This document shows positions 1 through 7,118 of a stretch of 11,231 nt of DNA, piece by piece (within the stretch, counting starts at the first letter, position 1; every line of letters starts with the position of its first letter). A model generated the notes under the pieces. The model did not search any database. It worked only from the letters and a program-made list of their open reading frames with translations, and was not told where the DNA came from. The stretch is from assembly GCA_020345705.1 (NCBI GenBank), contig CP070766.1, positions 1,457,396-1,468,626 on the forward strand, given 5' to 3'. Origin of the DNA: Candidatus Zixiibacteriota bacterium. GTDB taxonomy: Bacteria; Zixibacteria; MSB-5A5; GN15; PGXB01. The translations under genes were made by a program, and so were the position numbers.

Positions 1-594
1 ATCCGTCCATATATGTCGGGCGGCATCGGCGGCATCGTTGATTTCAAGGGTAACGACAATTATATCTCCGATATTTTCGGCCAGGGTGCCAGTTACTGGT
101 GGGCCTTGGGAATGATATACGATTCATCGGGTAATGACCAGTACATATCTTATCAATACGCCCAGGGGTCGGGGACCCACATGTCGGTCGGCATCCTCCT
201 GGATGAAGACGGCGATGATTTTTATCGCGGCAAGGGACTGATGCAGGGCTGTGGGCACGATTATGCCTGCGGTCTGATTCTGGATAGGAATGGTAACGAC
301 ATATATCAGGCCGATGACCTGTCGCAGGCGGCCGGGTCCGCCAACGGTTTCGGTATTCTCATTGACGACAGAGGCGATGACGCATATTACGTTATGAAAA
401 CACATAACACGCAGGGCTATGGCAATCCCCGCCGCGATTTCGGCTCCATCGGGCTGTTTCTGGATCTGTCGGGCGCCGACAAATATGACGGCAACGGGTC
501 CGACAACAGCTACTGGAAGACCGATTCCAAGTGGGGCGGGGGCATGGATATTGATTTTATAAGGCCGGACTCTTCTCTGGCCGGAAACGAGTAA
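1..594 (+). CDS. GxDxY solenoid-repeat protein, C-terminal part (5' end outside window)
   Basis: The frame is open from base 1 (codons for I-R-P-Y precede the first ATG at 13), so this is most likely the C-terminal part of a longer protein and not a gene starting at 13. The visible 197 residues are almost entirely tandem repeats. Counted from the ATG, G-[NDA]-D-x-Y motifs begin at residues 13, 40, 67, 94, 121 and 154, giving four units of exactly 27 residues and one of 33. Each unit reads roughly GxDxY, a QGxG-like turn, then a hydrophobic strand ending in D (GLILD, GILID, GLFLD). This suggests a beta-solenoid with acidic, possibly cation-binding, turns. It differs from the RTX nonapeptide. 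No sorting domain or membrane segment is visible at the C-terminus. The exported HEAT-repeat gene follows 13 bases after the stop, suggesting a shared transcript and envelope location. The biological role is unknown. Confidence 0.8.
   Translation: MRPYMSGGIGGIVDFKGNDNYISDIFGQGASYWWALGMIYDSSGNDQYISYQYAQGSGTHMSVGILLDEDGDDFYRGKGLMQGCGHDYACGLILDRNGNDIYQADDLSQAAGSANGFGILIDDRGDDAYYVMKTHNTQGYGNPRRDFGSIGLFLDLSGADKYDGNGSDNSYWKTDSKWGGGMDIDFIRPDSSLAGNE
49..471 (+). repeat. Tandem 81-base coding repeats (GxDxY units)
   Basis: Units start at 49, 130, 211, 292 and 373. The first four are exactly 81 bases (27 codons) and the fifth is 99 bases (33 codons); a sixth degenerate unit starts at 472. The DNA has diverged between units while the protein pattern is kept, so this is an old, selected protein repeat and not a recent DNA duplication. 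Confidence 0.85.
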
Positions 595-607
595 GCGAGC
601 AAGAAAA

Positions 608-1540
608 ATGAAAAGCGAAATCATATATGGTTTCCTTCTAGTGGTTATTCTGAGTGGGGCGCTTCCGGCGGAACCGCCGCCCTCTTCGGAAACCGACCGG
701 AAGGTTGACTCGCTTTTTGTCATCGCTTCATCGGGGGAACTCAGATTCCGCGACATGGTCGAACCGGCCATCGATTCGATTGCCGCCATGGGTAAATCAG
801 CCGTTCCCAGGCTTATTGAAAAATACGATACCAAGGACGCTCGCGAGAGATTGACGATAAACAATATTCTGGTCAAGATCGGGAAAGATGCCGTGCCGCT
901 CCTGCTGAAATCACTCGATGACGAAAACGCGGAGAAAGTAAGCAGAATCTGCTATACTCTGGGCGACATCAAAGATTCCTCGGCTGTCGATGAGCTTATG
1001 CGGGTCGCTTTTCACACCGACTGGCGAGTCCGCTCCAGCTCGTGCGGAGCATTGGGGAAAATCGGTGACGGCAAGGCCGGCGCAACCGTCGTAAAATCTC
1101 TGGCCGACACTGTCGAGACAGTTCGTAAATCGGCGGCCGTGGCGAGCGGCCGCTTGTCAGCGGAGGATGCTATCCCGGTCTTGGTGCACATGCTCGGCGA
1201 CAGCTTTTACGGCGCCAGGATGTGTGCCTCGGAGGCCCTGATCAAATTCGGCGGAAAGGCACTGCCGGCCATCGCCGATTCGCTCGGCTCGGAGAATGCG
1301 ATGCTGGGCAATCTCGGCTGTATCACCCTCGGCCTGATCGCGGGCGACTCGGCGGCAGCAATACTGACCGGGCAGCTTGAATCCACGTCGGCGACGCGCC
1401 GGGCCCTGGCGGTGGAGGGCATTTTTCTCAGCAACTCCAGCACGGCCTGCGGCGCCGTCGAGCTTCTCGCTAAAATCGAGACGGATTCCACCGTCCTGTT
1501 TTATATCAACAAAGTTATTGAGAAGTATGCCTCAAGATAG
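608..1540 (+). CDS. Exported HEAT-repeat protein
   Basis: The 310-residue product begins with a hydrophobic stretch (residues 7-19, FLLVVILSGAL) followed by APA/E-like small residues and prolines, a plausible Sec signal peptide cleaved near residue 18-21. From about residue 55 to 275 it consists of consecutive helical repeats of about 30 residues of the HEAT/PBS-lyase type: 'GKSAVPRLIE', 'GKDAVPLLLKSL', 'VRSSSCGALGKIGD', 'VRKSAAVASGRL', 'ALPAIADSLGSENA'. Such solenoids are protein-binding scaffolds; no catalytic motif is seen. The start at 608 is chosen because it gives the signal peptide and sits 13 bases after the preceding stop; the purine-rich sequence before it is only a weak ribosome site. 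The GxDxY gene upstream is probably its functional partner. Family assignment is firm, role unknown. Confidence 0.85.
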   Translation: MKSEIIYGFLLVVILSGALPAEPPPSSETDRKVDSLFVIASSGELRFRDMVEPAIDSIAAMGKSAVPRLIEKYDTKDARERLTINNILVKIGKDAVPLLLKSLDDENAEKVSRICYTLGDIKDSSAVDELMRVAFHTDWRVRSSSCGALGKIGDGKAGATVVKSLADTVETVRKSAAVASGRLSAEDAIPVLVHMLGDSFYGARMCASEALIKFGGKALPAIADSLGSENAMLGNLGCITLGLIAGDSAAAILTGQLESTSATRRALAVEGIFLSNSSTACGAVELLAKIETDSTVLFYINKVIEKYASR

Positions 1541-2750
1541 ACTACGCCGGCTGTCAAAACATATCGTCTCACCGAAGGAGACCTCAAAACCGGACTATCA
1601 AGACGCCCACAGCCTGAAGCTGGCTGAGTGCTTAAAGGGCGAGTTGTGCGTGCGGTCCAACGGCTCCTACGTGAAGATTGTCTCCGATTTCGACGAGACT
1701 TACGCCCACGGAAAGGCGATGATTCTTGATTTGAAGCTCCTCACCCCGTTTAAAAGGGATCACTTTTATGAATCGAATGAGCCGGAACTGCTTGATGCCG
1801 AGAATCTGCTTTTTTTCGACATGGAAACCACCGGCCTGGGCGGATCCGGAACGGTGGCATTTCTGATCGGTTTCGGTTCCATCAGGGGCAACGGACTTCA
1901 GGTCCGCCAGTACTTCCTACCCGATTATCCTGATGAGGAAGCCATGCTTGAGGCGGTGCGTTCCGAGATAACGGAAGACACCATTATCGTCAGTTATAAC
2001 GGAAAATCGTTCGACATGCCGATCCTGACCGACCGCATGATTATCCAGCGAGTTGAACGAAATCTGGCATTCGCGGATCATATCGATCTTCTGCACCCAG
2101 TGCGCCGCCTTTATCGGCGGCGATTGCGGGATTGCACGCTTGCAAATGTCGAAAAAAACATCCTCGATTTCTACAGGCATGATGATATCCCCGGTCACCT
2201 GGTGCCGTCCATCTATTTCAACTGGCTGTCCACCACCGACACCGACCTGCTTGACAAAGTAGCGGAGCACAATCTTAACGACATCATATCGCTCTTTTTC
2301 ATAATGCATCATATTTCCGGGGTTCGCGAGCGTCCCGCCGATAAAATTTCCGAACCCGATGATATTCTATCGCTGGCAAGAATACTTGAGCGCCGCCGCG
2401 AACACAATAATTTGTGCAAAATGCTGGAGCGCTTCGGCGACATCACCTGGGGCCATGAACGTTTTGATATTCTCTATCTTCAGTCATTGTCGTACAAGAA
2501 AGGCGGCCGATTTCCCGAGGCGGTCGCCCTGTGGGAAAAAATCGCCGCAAATTCGACGACTGAGTCGTTCCTGGCGGGCATTGAGCTGGCGAAATACTTC
2601 GAGCACCGGGCAAAGGACATAAAAAAGGCGCTGCATTTTGCGCGTTGTGCGAAGGCGATATGTCCGCCTCAGGCCCGTTTTAAGGACGATGTTCTAAAAC
2701 GAATCAATCGCTTAAACGAAAAGCTTTCGAGAGCCCATTCCTCTAAATAA
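1527..2750 (+). CDS. YprB-like RNase H-fold (DEDD) 3'-5' exonuclease with C-terminal helical repeats
   Basis: The 407-residue protein carries the DEDD exonuclease signature of the RNase_H_2/YprB family. Motif I is FDMETTG with D98 and E100. Motif II is SYNGKSFDMPIL with N158 and D163, followed by HIDLLH with D187. Motif III is HNLNDIISL with H248 and D252. All acidic metal-binding positions are present, so it should be active on nucleic acid; the substrate is unknown. Residues about 280-400 are helical and TPR-like (GRFPEAVALWEKIA, then DIKKALHFARCAKA). I chose ATG 1527 because the upstream in-frame ATG at 1377 would add an Arg/Pro/Ala-rich stretch that merely shadows the HEAT gene. With this start the gene overlaps the HEAT gene by 14 bases, which suggests translational coupling. 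It lacks a signal peptide and should be cytoplasmic, unlike its upstream neighbours. Confidence 0.85.
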   Translation: MPQDRLRRLSKHIVSPKETSKPDYQDAHSLKLAECLKGELCVRSNGSYVKIVSDFDETYAHGKAMILDLKLLTPFKRDHFYESNEPELLDAENLLFFDMETTGLGGSGTVAFLIGFGSIRGNGLQVRQYFLPDYPDEEAMLEAVRSEITEDTIIVSYNGKSFDMPILTDRMIIQRVERNLAFADHIDLLHPVRRLYRRRLRDCTLANVEKNILDFYRHDDIPGHLVPSIYFNWLSTTDTDLLDKVAEHNLNDIISLFFIMHHISGVRERPADKISEPDDILSLARILERRREHNNLCKMLERFGDITWGHERFDILYLQSLSYKKGGRFPEAVALWEKIAANSTTESFLAGIELAKYFEHRAKDIKKALHFARCAKAICPPQARFKDDVLKRINRLNEKLSRAHSSK

Positions 2751-2810
2751 ATCTCCCGAATCGGTCGATAATAATAGCGGAAGTTTGTAAACATGAACAC
2801 GGTATGACCG

Positions 2811-4112
2811 ATGAGCGAAGAAATTTTACAGAAAATACTCAGGGACAATAAAGAGCTTTCGTCACTCCCCCAGGTAATTGTTGACGTTATCAGAATCGCC
2901 AACAATCCCGATGCCTCGATGGCGGAGCTGGTTGGCGTGATTAAGAAAGATCCGGCGCTGACGGCGAAACTGCTTCGCATCGTCAATTCCCCTTATTATT
3001 GCCCGGCTTCGAAGATTTCCACAGTGCAGCAGGCGGTTGTGACGATCGGCCTCCGGACGGTCACGGCAGTGGCGCTGGCGATGTCCATATATGACAAGTT
3101 CAAAACAATGGCTGGCAGCATTGACCGCAAGAAGTTCTGGCGACATTCCCTGGAGGTGGCCCTCACCTCACGGATGATCGCCGGGGAGACCGGCTACAAG
3201 GAACCCGAAGAGGCGTTTGTCGCCGGACTTCTGCATGACATCGGCTCATTGGTCCTCGAAGCCTCGTTTCCCGAAGAATTCGCCCGCATCTGCAAGCTGA
3301 CCGAGTCGGGAGTAAGGATGACTTCGGTCGAAGAGAGAAGCTGGGGCACCAATCATGCCCGCGTTGGACAATTTCTTTTGAGTCAATGGCGGCTGCCCCA
3401 AAACCTGGCCGACGCCGTCGGGAATCATCATTTTGTTTTTAAAAACGGGAATCCCACGCCGCAGACGAAACTGAACCAGATAGTCAATCTCGCCAATCAC
3501 ATTTCTAAATTTCGCGTACTGGATATGCCTCAGCCCGACACGGAAGAATTTGAAAGCAAACAGATCCTGACATCGAATCTCGGTCTGTCATTTGAAGCAC
3601 TCAGCGCCATCGAAGAACGGTCAGTCAGCGAGGTTGCCGAAGAGGCCAGCTATCTCGAAATTGAAATCGGCAGCATGGAAGAGATTCTCCGCGACGCCAA
3701 CAGGCTTCTATTCAAGCAGTACATAATTGCCGAAGAACTCCTGATGGGGAATATCCAGATGCACCGGCAGTTTATCGGTGACCGGCCGGCGACTCAAAGC
3801 GGAGGCGTTACCAAAGAGATGTTTCCGGTCCTGATAAGATTTACCAATGATACCACCACCACGCTTCTGAACACCGCCGAGAACATAAAGACGATTCTCG
3901 CCGAAACGGACCCCGGCGATCAGACCGGCTTTGTCGAGGCTTCCATAAAAAGTATCTCGCGCGGTGTCGATTCCATTTCAGCGATTCTTGTTGAACTGAG
4001 GAAATTTGGCGACCGTCAAAAAAGCGGCGGGAAAGTTACTCTCACTTCCGGGAAAAAGGCCGAACCGGCCGGCAACGATCCTGAAAAACAAAAAGCCCCG
4101 GCTCTAATGTAA
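2811..4112 (+). CDS. HDOD-domain signalling protein with degenerate histidine-kinase-like dimerisation tail
   Basis: The 433-residue protein has a clear HDOD domain at about residues 12-215: LSSLPQVIVDVIRIAN, then DPALTAKLLRIVNSPYY, STVQQAVVTIGLRTV, and FVAGLLHDIGSLVLE. HDOD proteins are usually non-catalytic regulators linked to chemotaxis, motility or cyclic-nucleotide signalling. Here several HD-type residues survive (H112, H142-D143, H182, H206-H207). Residues about 285-320 are helical and may be a linker. Residues 335-402 resemble the two-helix HisKA (DHp) segment of histidine kinases, but the phosphoacceptor position appears to be R343 and no ATPase domain follows. The Lys/Pro-rich tail (405-433) is probably disordered. 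ATG 2811 is forced by an in-frame stop at 2805-2807; no good Shine-Dalgarno sequence is visible. It lies 60 bases after the exonuclease gene and may share its transcript. Confidence 0.88.
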   Translation: MSEEILQKILRDNKELSSLPQVIVDVIRIANNPDASMAELVGVIKKDPALTAKLLRIVNSPYYCPASKISTVQQAVVTIGLRTVTAVALAMSIYDKFKTMAGSIDRKKFWRHSLEVALTSRMIAGETGYKEPEEAFVAGLLHDIGSLVLEASFPEEFARICKLTESGVRMTSVEERSWGTNHARVGQFLLSQWRLPQNLADAVGNHHFVFKNGNPTPQTKLNQIVNLANHISKFRVLDMPQPDTEEFESKQILTSNLGLSFEALSAIEERSVSEVAEEASYLEIEIGSMEEILRDANRLLFKQYIIAEELLMGNIQMHRQFIGDRPATQSGGVTKEMFPVLIRFTNDTTTTLLNTAENIKTILAETDPGDQTGFVEASIKSISRGVDSISAILVELRKFGDRQKSGGKVTLTSGKKAEPAGNDPEKQKAPALM

Positions 4113-4122
4113 CAAGAGCCGG
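4084..4122 (-). terminator. Rho-independent terminator for the DUF5916 gene
   Basis: Read on the minus strand, an 8-bp stem CCGGCTCT/AGAGCCGG (4122-4115 with 4105-4098, 9-base loop) is followed after GGC by TTTTT, G, TTTTT (4094-4084). It lies about 40 bases past the stop of the minus-strand gene and inside the last codons of the convergent HDOD gene. The short GGC gap before the T-run makes it good but not ideal. Confidence 0.6.
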
Positions 4123-4139
4123 CCACTGAGGGCCGGCTC
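4116..4139. other. Second inverted repeat at the convergent gene junction
   Basis: GAGCCGGCC (4116-4124) and GGCCGGCTC (4131-4139) form a perfect 9-bp GC-rich stem with a 6-base loop, starting 4 bases after the HDOD stop codon. On the + strand it is not followed by a T-run, so it is not a canonical intrinsic terminator there. It may still stabilise the 3' end or assist termination. It shares bases 4116-4122 with the stem of the minus-strand terminator, so only one of the two can form at a time. Confidence 0.5.
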
Positions 4140-4163
4140 CTGATTGGAAGGGCTAAATGGGGC

Positions 4164-6575
4164 CTAAATATTCCACCAATAATTCACTTTGACCAAGAAT
4201 GTATTCGTATTCGGCATGTTGATTAAATCCTGGAAGTCCCTTCCTATATTAAAATCACCGTTATCAGAAATCCAGCTTTCCCGCGCCTGTGTCCAGACAA
4301 GATACAGCGCCGAACCAGGCATATATTCCCATCGTAGAATTAAGTTGATATTGGCCGACTTGAAGTTGAAATCGTTTCGTGCAAAATCAATTTCATAACC
4401 GTCTTTCACATCCTGAAGATTATCCGCGGCGATGAGCTCTCTAAACCTATCGTACTCCCCGGTGGAGAAATAGAACTGGGTAAACCACTGAAGAGTCAGT
4501 CTCTTTGTGAAAGTGTATGTTCCGCGGCAATTTATGTCCACGTTATCATTGTCAAGCTTACCGAATACCGGCAGACCATCCTCGCCGGTGCCGACCCAGA
4601 AATCGACGTCCCTGTTAATGTTATATTCGGTGCCGAGACTGAACTCGAAGTTGGTGGCCGGCTTGAAGTTCGCCCAGAGTTCGTAAAGGTAGAAAAGACC
4701 GTCTTTTTCGTTGTCGTGGTGATAGTTGAGCTCAAATTGCACTTTCCTGGCGGAGTTGGTGCAGAAACCTATCCAGTGACGATCATTGGACCTGATATAC
4801 CAGAGTCCGTTGCCGCGCGTTTCCCGGTCGTCGTACCTCGAACCGTCAAGACCAAGACCGGCCCAGACCGACCAATTATTCTTGAACTGAACCTGGCCGT
4901 TGACGTTCCCGCCGTTCACCAGTCGATAGCCGTCCAGATTCTCATTGTACCAACCATTGAAGTTGAGATTCATGTACCGAAAGATCGAGAAGTTCTTATT
5001 GCTGTAGAATTGTACCCATGCCGACGTTTCCCGGATCGAATTTCTGTTAAGAAATCCCAGCCTGTTCCAGTCAACCTGGCGTCCATAATGCCCGGCATTG
5101 ATACTGCCTCTAATTATCCTGCCCCCCGCCTTTGCAAGCGACAGTTTGGCCGCCATGTCGGCGGTTCCGGGACCGTTATTGGTTCCGATTACGGTACCCC
5201 CAAAATTGAATTTATGATTGAGGAAGTACAGCTTCCAGTCGGCTGAGGCGGTGTATGCGTCGTCACGCTCCCGCTGGTTGGCGGCGGTGACCATGCCGCC
5301 GACGTAAGAACTTCCGAAAATGTCCTGTTTGACACGAGCCACGGTATAGTTGGCCAGGGGTTCAACCACCGCCTCTCGGGGCTCGGCATCACCGGCAACA
5401 GTATATCTGACCTTTTCCTCCTGCGTCATCGTGTTCAGAACTCCAAAAGCCGTACCGGAGCTGGTTTTCCCGGTCAGCTTAAGGGCCGCCAGAAGGGTCG
5501 TATTCTGCGGGTCGTCAAGCAGGTTCTCAGCCTCGTCCACCTCTCCGGTCGGTTTTCGGCCAATCCGCCGCGAGTAAAATTGTCTGACGTGGGGGTTCCG
5601 AAAGATTTCGGACCCTTCGACAAAGAAGGGTCTTTTCTCTTCAAAGAAGAGTTCATAAGCGGTCAGATTGATGACTGACCTGTCCGATTCGACCTGCCCG
5701 AAGTCCGGGTTGATAGCGGCATCAAGCGTAACCGAATGTGATATGCCGTATTTAAAATCGACGCCGACGTTTGACATGAAGTTCCCGCCGCTGTTATTGC
5801 CGATTTCCTTGGCTCGGGCGGTGCCCGACGAGACGAAATAGGGTTGCGTCTCCAGACGCCCCGGAGGCTCAATGCCATCTATCCCGGCCATGTGACCGTA
5901 CCGCGAGACTCCCTCCGTCTCATGTTGCGGCACGAATTGCCAGCGTGATGATTCATTCTTGCGTGGAATGTAGCGGGTAAAATCAATACCCCAGACCATC
6001 TCATCAGCTTTGTTAAACCTCAAGGTCGAATACGGAATTTTGAATTCCGCCGACCAACCCCACCAGGCCAGAACTGCTTCAGCCTCCCAGATGCCGTCCC
6101 AGGTGTCATCGTAACAGTCGTTATCGTAGATGAGCATATCACGTAAGACGCCCGCGGCGTTGACGGAGAAATAATAAGCCGTCTGGTGGTCATGACGAGA
6201 GTCTATCATGACGGCGACCCGGTCAGATTCTGTTACTCGGTCTCTTCTGGTAAGTTGCCTTATGATTCTGTCCGGTTCGCCGTCAAAACACATAATGCCA
6301 ATGTAAAGAGCTTCATCATCATACAGCACCGCAACGAGAGTCGACTCGGACGCCGCTTCACCCTCGTCTGGAGAGGTCTGTCTGAAATCAGCCATGACGG
6401 CGGCATGCGCCCAGTCATCCTCAAACAAGACTCCGTCAATCCGAGGGCTATTCGACACCCGCTGTACATCGAGAGTCTTAAGCGGCTCAGCTGTAATCTC
6501 GGCAAAGGCATCCGATGAAGTAAGGGCGATAATCACCAGGGCAAGAAGCAGCAGTCTTCCTTTAATGTTATCCAT
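4164..6575 (-). CDS. DUF5916 outer-membrane beta-barrel protein with N-terminal CBM9-like domain
   Basis: With the ATG at 6575-6573 the product is 803 residues. Residues 1-25 form a Sec signal peptide with a long hydrophobic core, ending SSDAFA/E. Residues about 34-220 match a CBM9/DOMON-like beta-sandwich: PRIDGVLFEDDWAHA, LVAVLYDDEALYIGI, VAVMIDSRHDHQTAYYF, WSAEFKIPYSTLRF, WGIDFTRYIPRKNE. The DUF5916 hallmark follows at about 288-326: INPDFGQVESD, then NLTAYELFFEEKRPFFVEGSE. The rest is aromatic-rich alternating strands typical of a large outer-membrane barrel, ending NYWWNI. A TTG at 6623 would add 16 hydrophilic residues before the signal peptide, so I prefer the ATG, which has GGGGA about 7 bases upstream. 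The family may bind or transport carbohydrate-like ligands or act in proteolysis; substrate and role are not known. It is transcribed alone, convergent to the HDOD gene. Confidence 0.88.
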   Translation of the reverse strand: MDNIKGRLLLLALVIIALTSSDAFAEITAEPLKTLDVQRVSNSPRIDGVLFEDDWAHAAVMADFRQTSPDEGEAASESTLVAVLYDDEALYIGIMCFDGEPDRIIRQLTRRDRVTESDRVAVMIDSRHDHQTAYYFSVNAAGVLRDMLIYDNDCYDDTWDGIWEAEAVLAWWGWSAEFKIPYSTLRFNKADEMVWGIDFTRYIPRKNESSRWQFVPQHETEGVSRYGHMAGIDGIEPPGRLETQPYFVSSGTARAKEIGNNSGGNFMSNVGVDFKYGISHSVTLDAAINPDFGQVESDRSVINLTAYELFFEEKRPFFVEGSEIFRNPHVRQFYSRRIGRKPTGEVDEAENLLDDPQNTTLLAALKLTGKTSSGTAFGVLNTMTQEEKVRYTVAGDAEPREAVVEPLANYTVARVKQDIFGSSYVGGMVTAANQRERDDAYTASADWKLYFLNHKFNFGGTVIGTNNGPGTADMAAKLSLAKAGGRIIRGSINAGHYGRQVDWNRLGFLNRNSIRETSAWVQFYSNKNFSIFRYMNLNFNGWYNENLDGYRLVNGGNVNGQVQFKNNWSVWAGLGLDGSRYDDRETRGNGLWYIRSNDRHWIGFCTNSARKVQFELNYHHDNEKDGLFYLYELWANFKPATNFEFSLGTEYNINRDVDFWVGTGEDGLPVFGKLDNDNVDINCRGTYTFTKRLTLQWFTQFYFSTGEYDRFRELIAADNLQDVKDGYEIDFARNDFNFKSANINLILRWEYMPGSALYLVWTQARESWISDNGDFNIGRDFQDLINMPNTNTFLVKVNYWWNI

Positions 6576-6789
6576 ATTATCCCCGTTTAGCTCTTCACAT
6601 TTGCCTTTTACTTTAGTCTTCAATACGAGTCCGTTTCACCAAAGTTTCAATTTGTACCGGCACGCGCCCTTAGTTTTTGCACCATTGGCCGATTTGGGGT
6701 AAGATTGAGAGGCATTCCGAAGCCTGTCGGATTTGGACTCATGGCGGATGAGATGCTTCATGTTTAATCCAAACGCAGGACATAATGGC

Positions 6790-6818
6790 TTGACACTGGG
6801 CTTCGTTCGGGATATATT
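6790..6818 (+). promoter_or_regulatory. Strong sigma70-type promoter
   Basis: A consensus -35 box TTGACA (6790-6795) is separated by exactly 17 bases from a -10 box TATATT (6813-6818, one mismatch to TATAAT). Transcription would start near 6825. The next + strand gene begins 300 bases further on, so the promoter serves either a long leader for that gene or an independent small RNA. Confidence 0.7.
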
Positions 6819-6851
6819 GAAAGTGGAAATCACTGTGTGGAAACGGAAAAA

Positions 6852-6972
6852 GGGGTAACCCTGCGGGACGGGCCATAGCGAAGAATCGTTTCAGTTTTTA
6901 TGAAACGATTTGCGGGAGCAGATTGATCTAAGTTTCGCTAAGACCCGCGCCGGTGTTCGCGGCGCCTGCAGG
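6852..6972 (+). ncRNA. Candidate structured RNA (small RNA or 5' leader), unassigned
   Basis: Starting about 27 bases after the predicted transcription start, the + strand can fold into nested helices. GCGGG (6863-6867) pairs CCCGC (6944-6948). Inside it TAGCGAA (6876-6882) pairs TTCGCTA (6934-6940). Inside that the perfect 10-bp hairpin AATCGTTTCA/TGAAACGATT (6884-6893, 6901-6910) has a U-rich loop. A GC-only hairpin GCGCCG/CGGCGC (6947-6952, 6960-6965) follows and overlaps the outer helix by two bases. CCTGC (6860-6864) can alternatively pair GCAGG (6968-6972). No Rho-independent terminator with a proper T-run follows; ATTTTG at about 6976 is a weak substitute. I do not recognise it as a known riboswitch or RNA family. 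The boundaries are estimates. Confidence 0.4.
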
Positions 6973-7112
6973 AGATTTTGTGAACGCTTAAGGCAAAGTC
7001 ATACAACGGATTACACCCTCACCTGACCTTTACCGCCAATATTGAAGTTAAAGGCAATTGACCAGAAGCACGGCATAAGGTTTGCGGTGATGTGGCCCGA
7101 TGTCATCTAGCC

Positions 7113-7118
7113 GAGGGA
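7113..7118 (+). promoter_or_regulatory. Ribosome binding site that fixes a TTG start
   Basis: GAGGGA lies 7 bases before the TTG at 7126. An in-frame TAG at 7108-7110 rules out any start further upstream, so this site together with the following signal peptide supports initiation at TTG. Confidence 0.6.

Noticed and set aside
49..471. RTX (GGxGxDxxx) calcium-binding repeats
   Set aside because: The units are 27 residues, not 9, and use GxDxY with QGxG turns; the nonapeptide pattern is absent.
124..876. 250-residue minus-strand open frame
   Set aside because: It lies antisense to the repeat protein and the HEAT gene, its composition follows those codons, and no domain is recognisable.
1377..1526. 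Upstream in-frame start for the exonuclease gene
   Set aside because: It would overlap the HEAT gene by 164 bases and add an Arg/Pro/Ala-rich stretch typical of a shadow frame.
2751..2810. Promoter between the exonuclease and HDOD genes
   Set aside because: An A/T-rich ATAATAAT at about 2769-2776 resembles a -10 box but no matching -35 box is present.
6576..6623. TTG start at 6623 for the DUF5916 gene
   Set aside because: It adds 16 charged residues in front of an otherwise standard signal peptide; the ATG at 6575 has a G-rich ribosome site.
6630..6660. Promoter for the DUF5916 gene (TTGAAA with TATTGA on the minus strand)
   Set aside because: The spacing is 19 bases and the -10 match is poor, so it is too weak to annotate.
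6636..6833. 65-residue minus-strand open frame in the intergenic region
   Set aside because: No ribosome site or recognisable domain, and it overlaps the strong + strand promoter.
6852..6972. Cyclic-di-GMP, cobalamin or other known riboswitch
   Set aside because: I looked for the characteristic conserved cores and could not align them; the structure is left unassigned.
7058..7086. TTGACC as a second promoter close to the propeller gene
   Set aside because: The -10 position at a 17-base spacing reads TTTGCG, which is not a usable -10 box.
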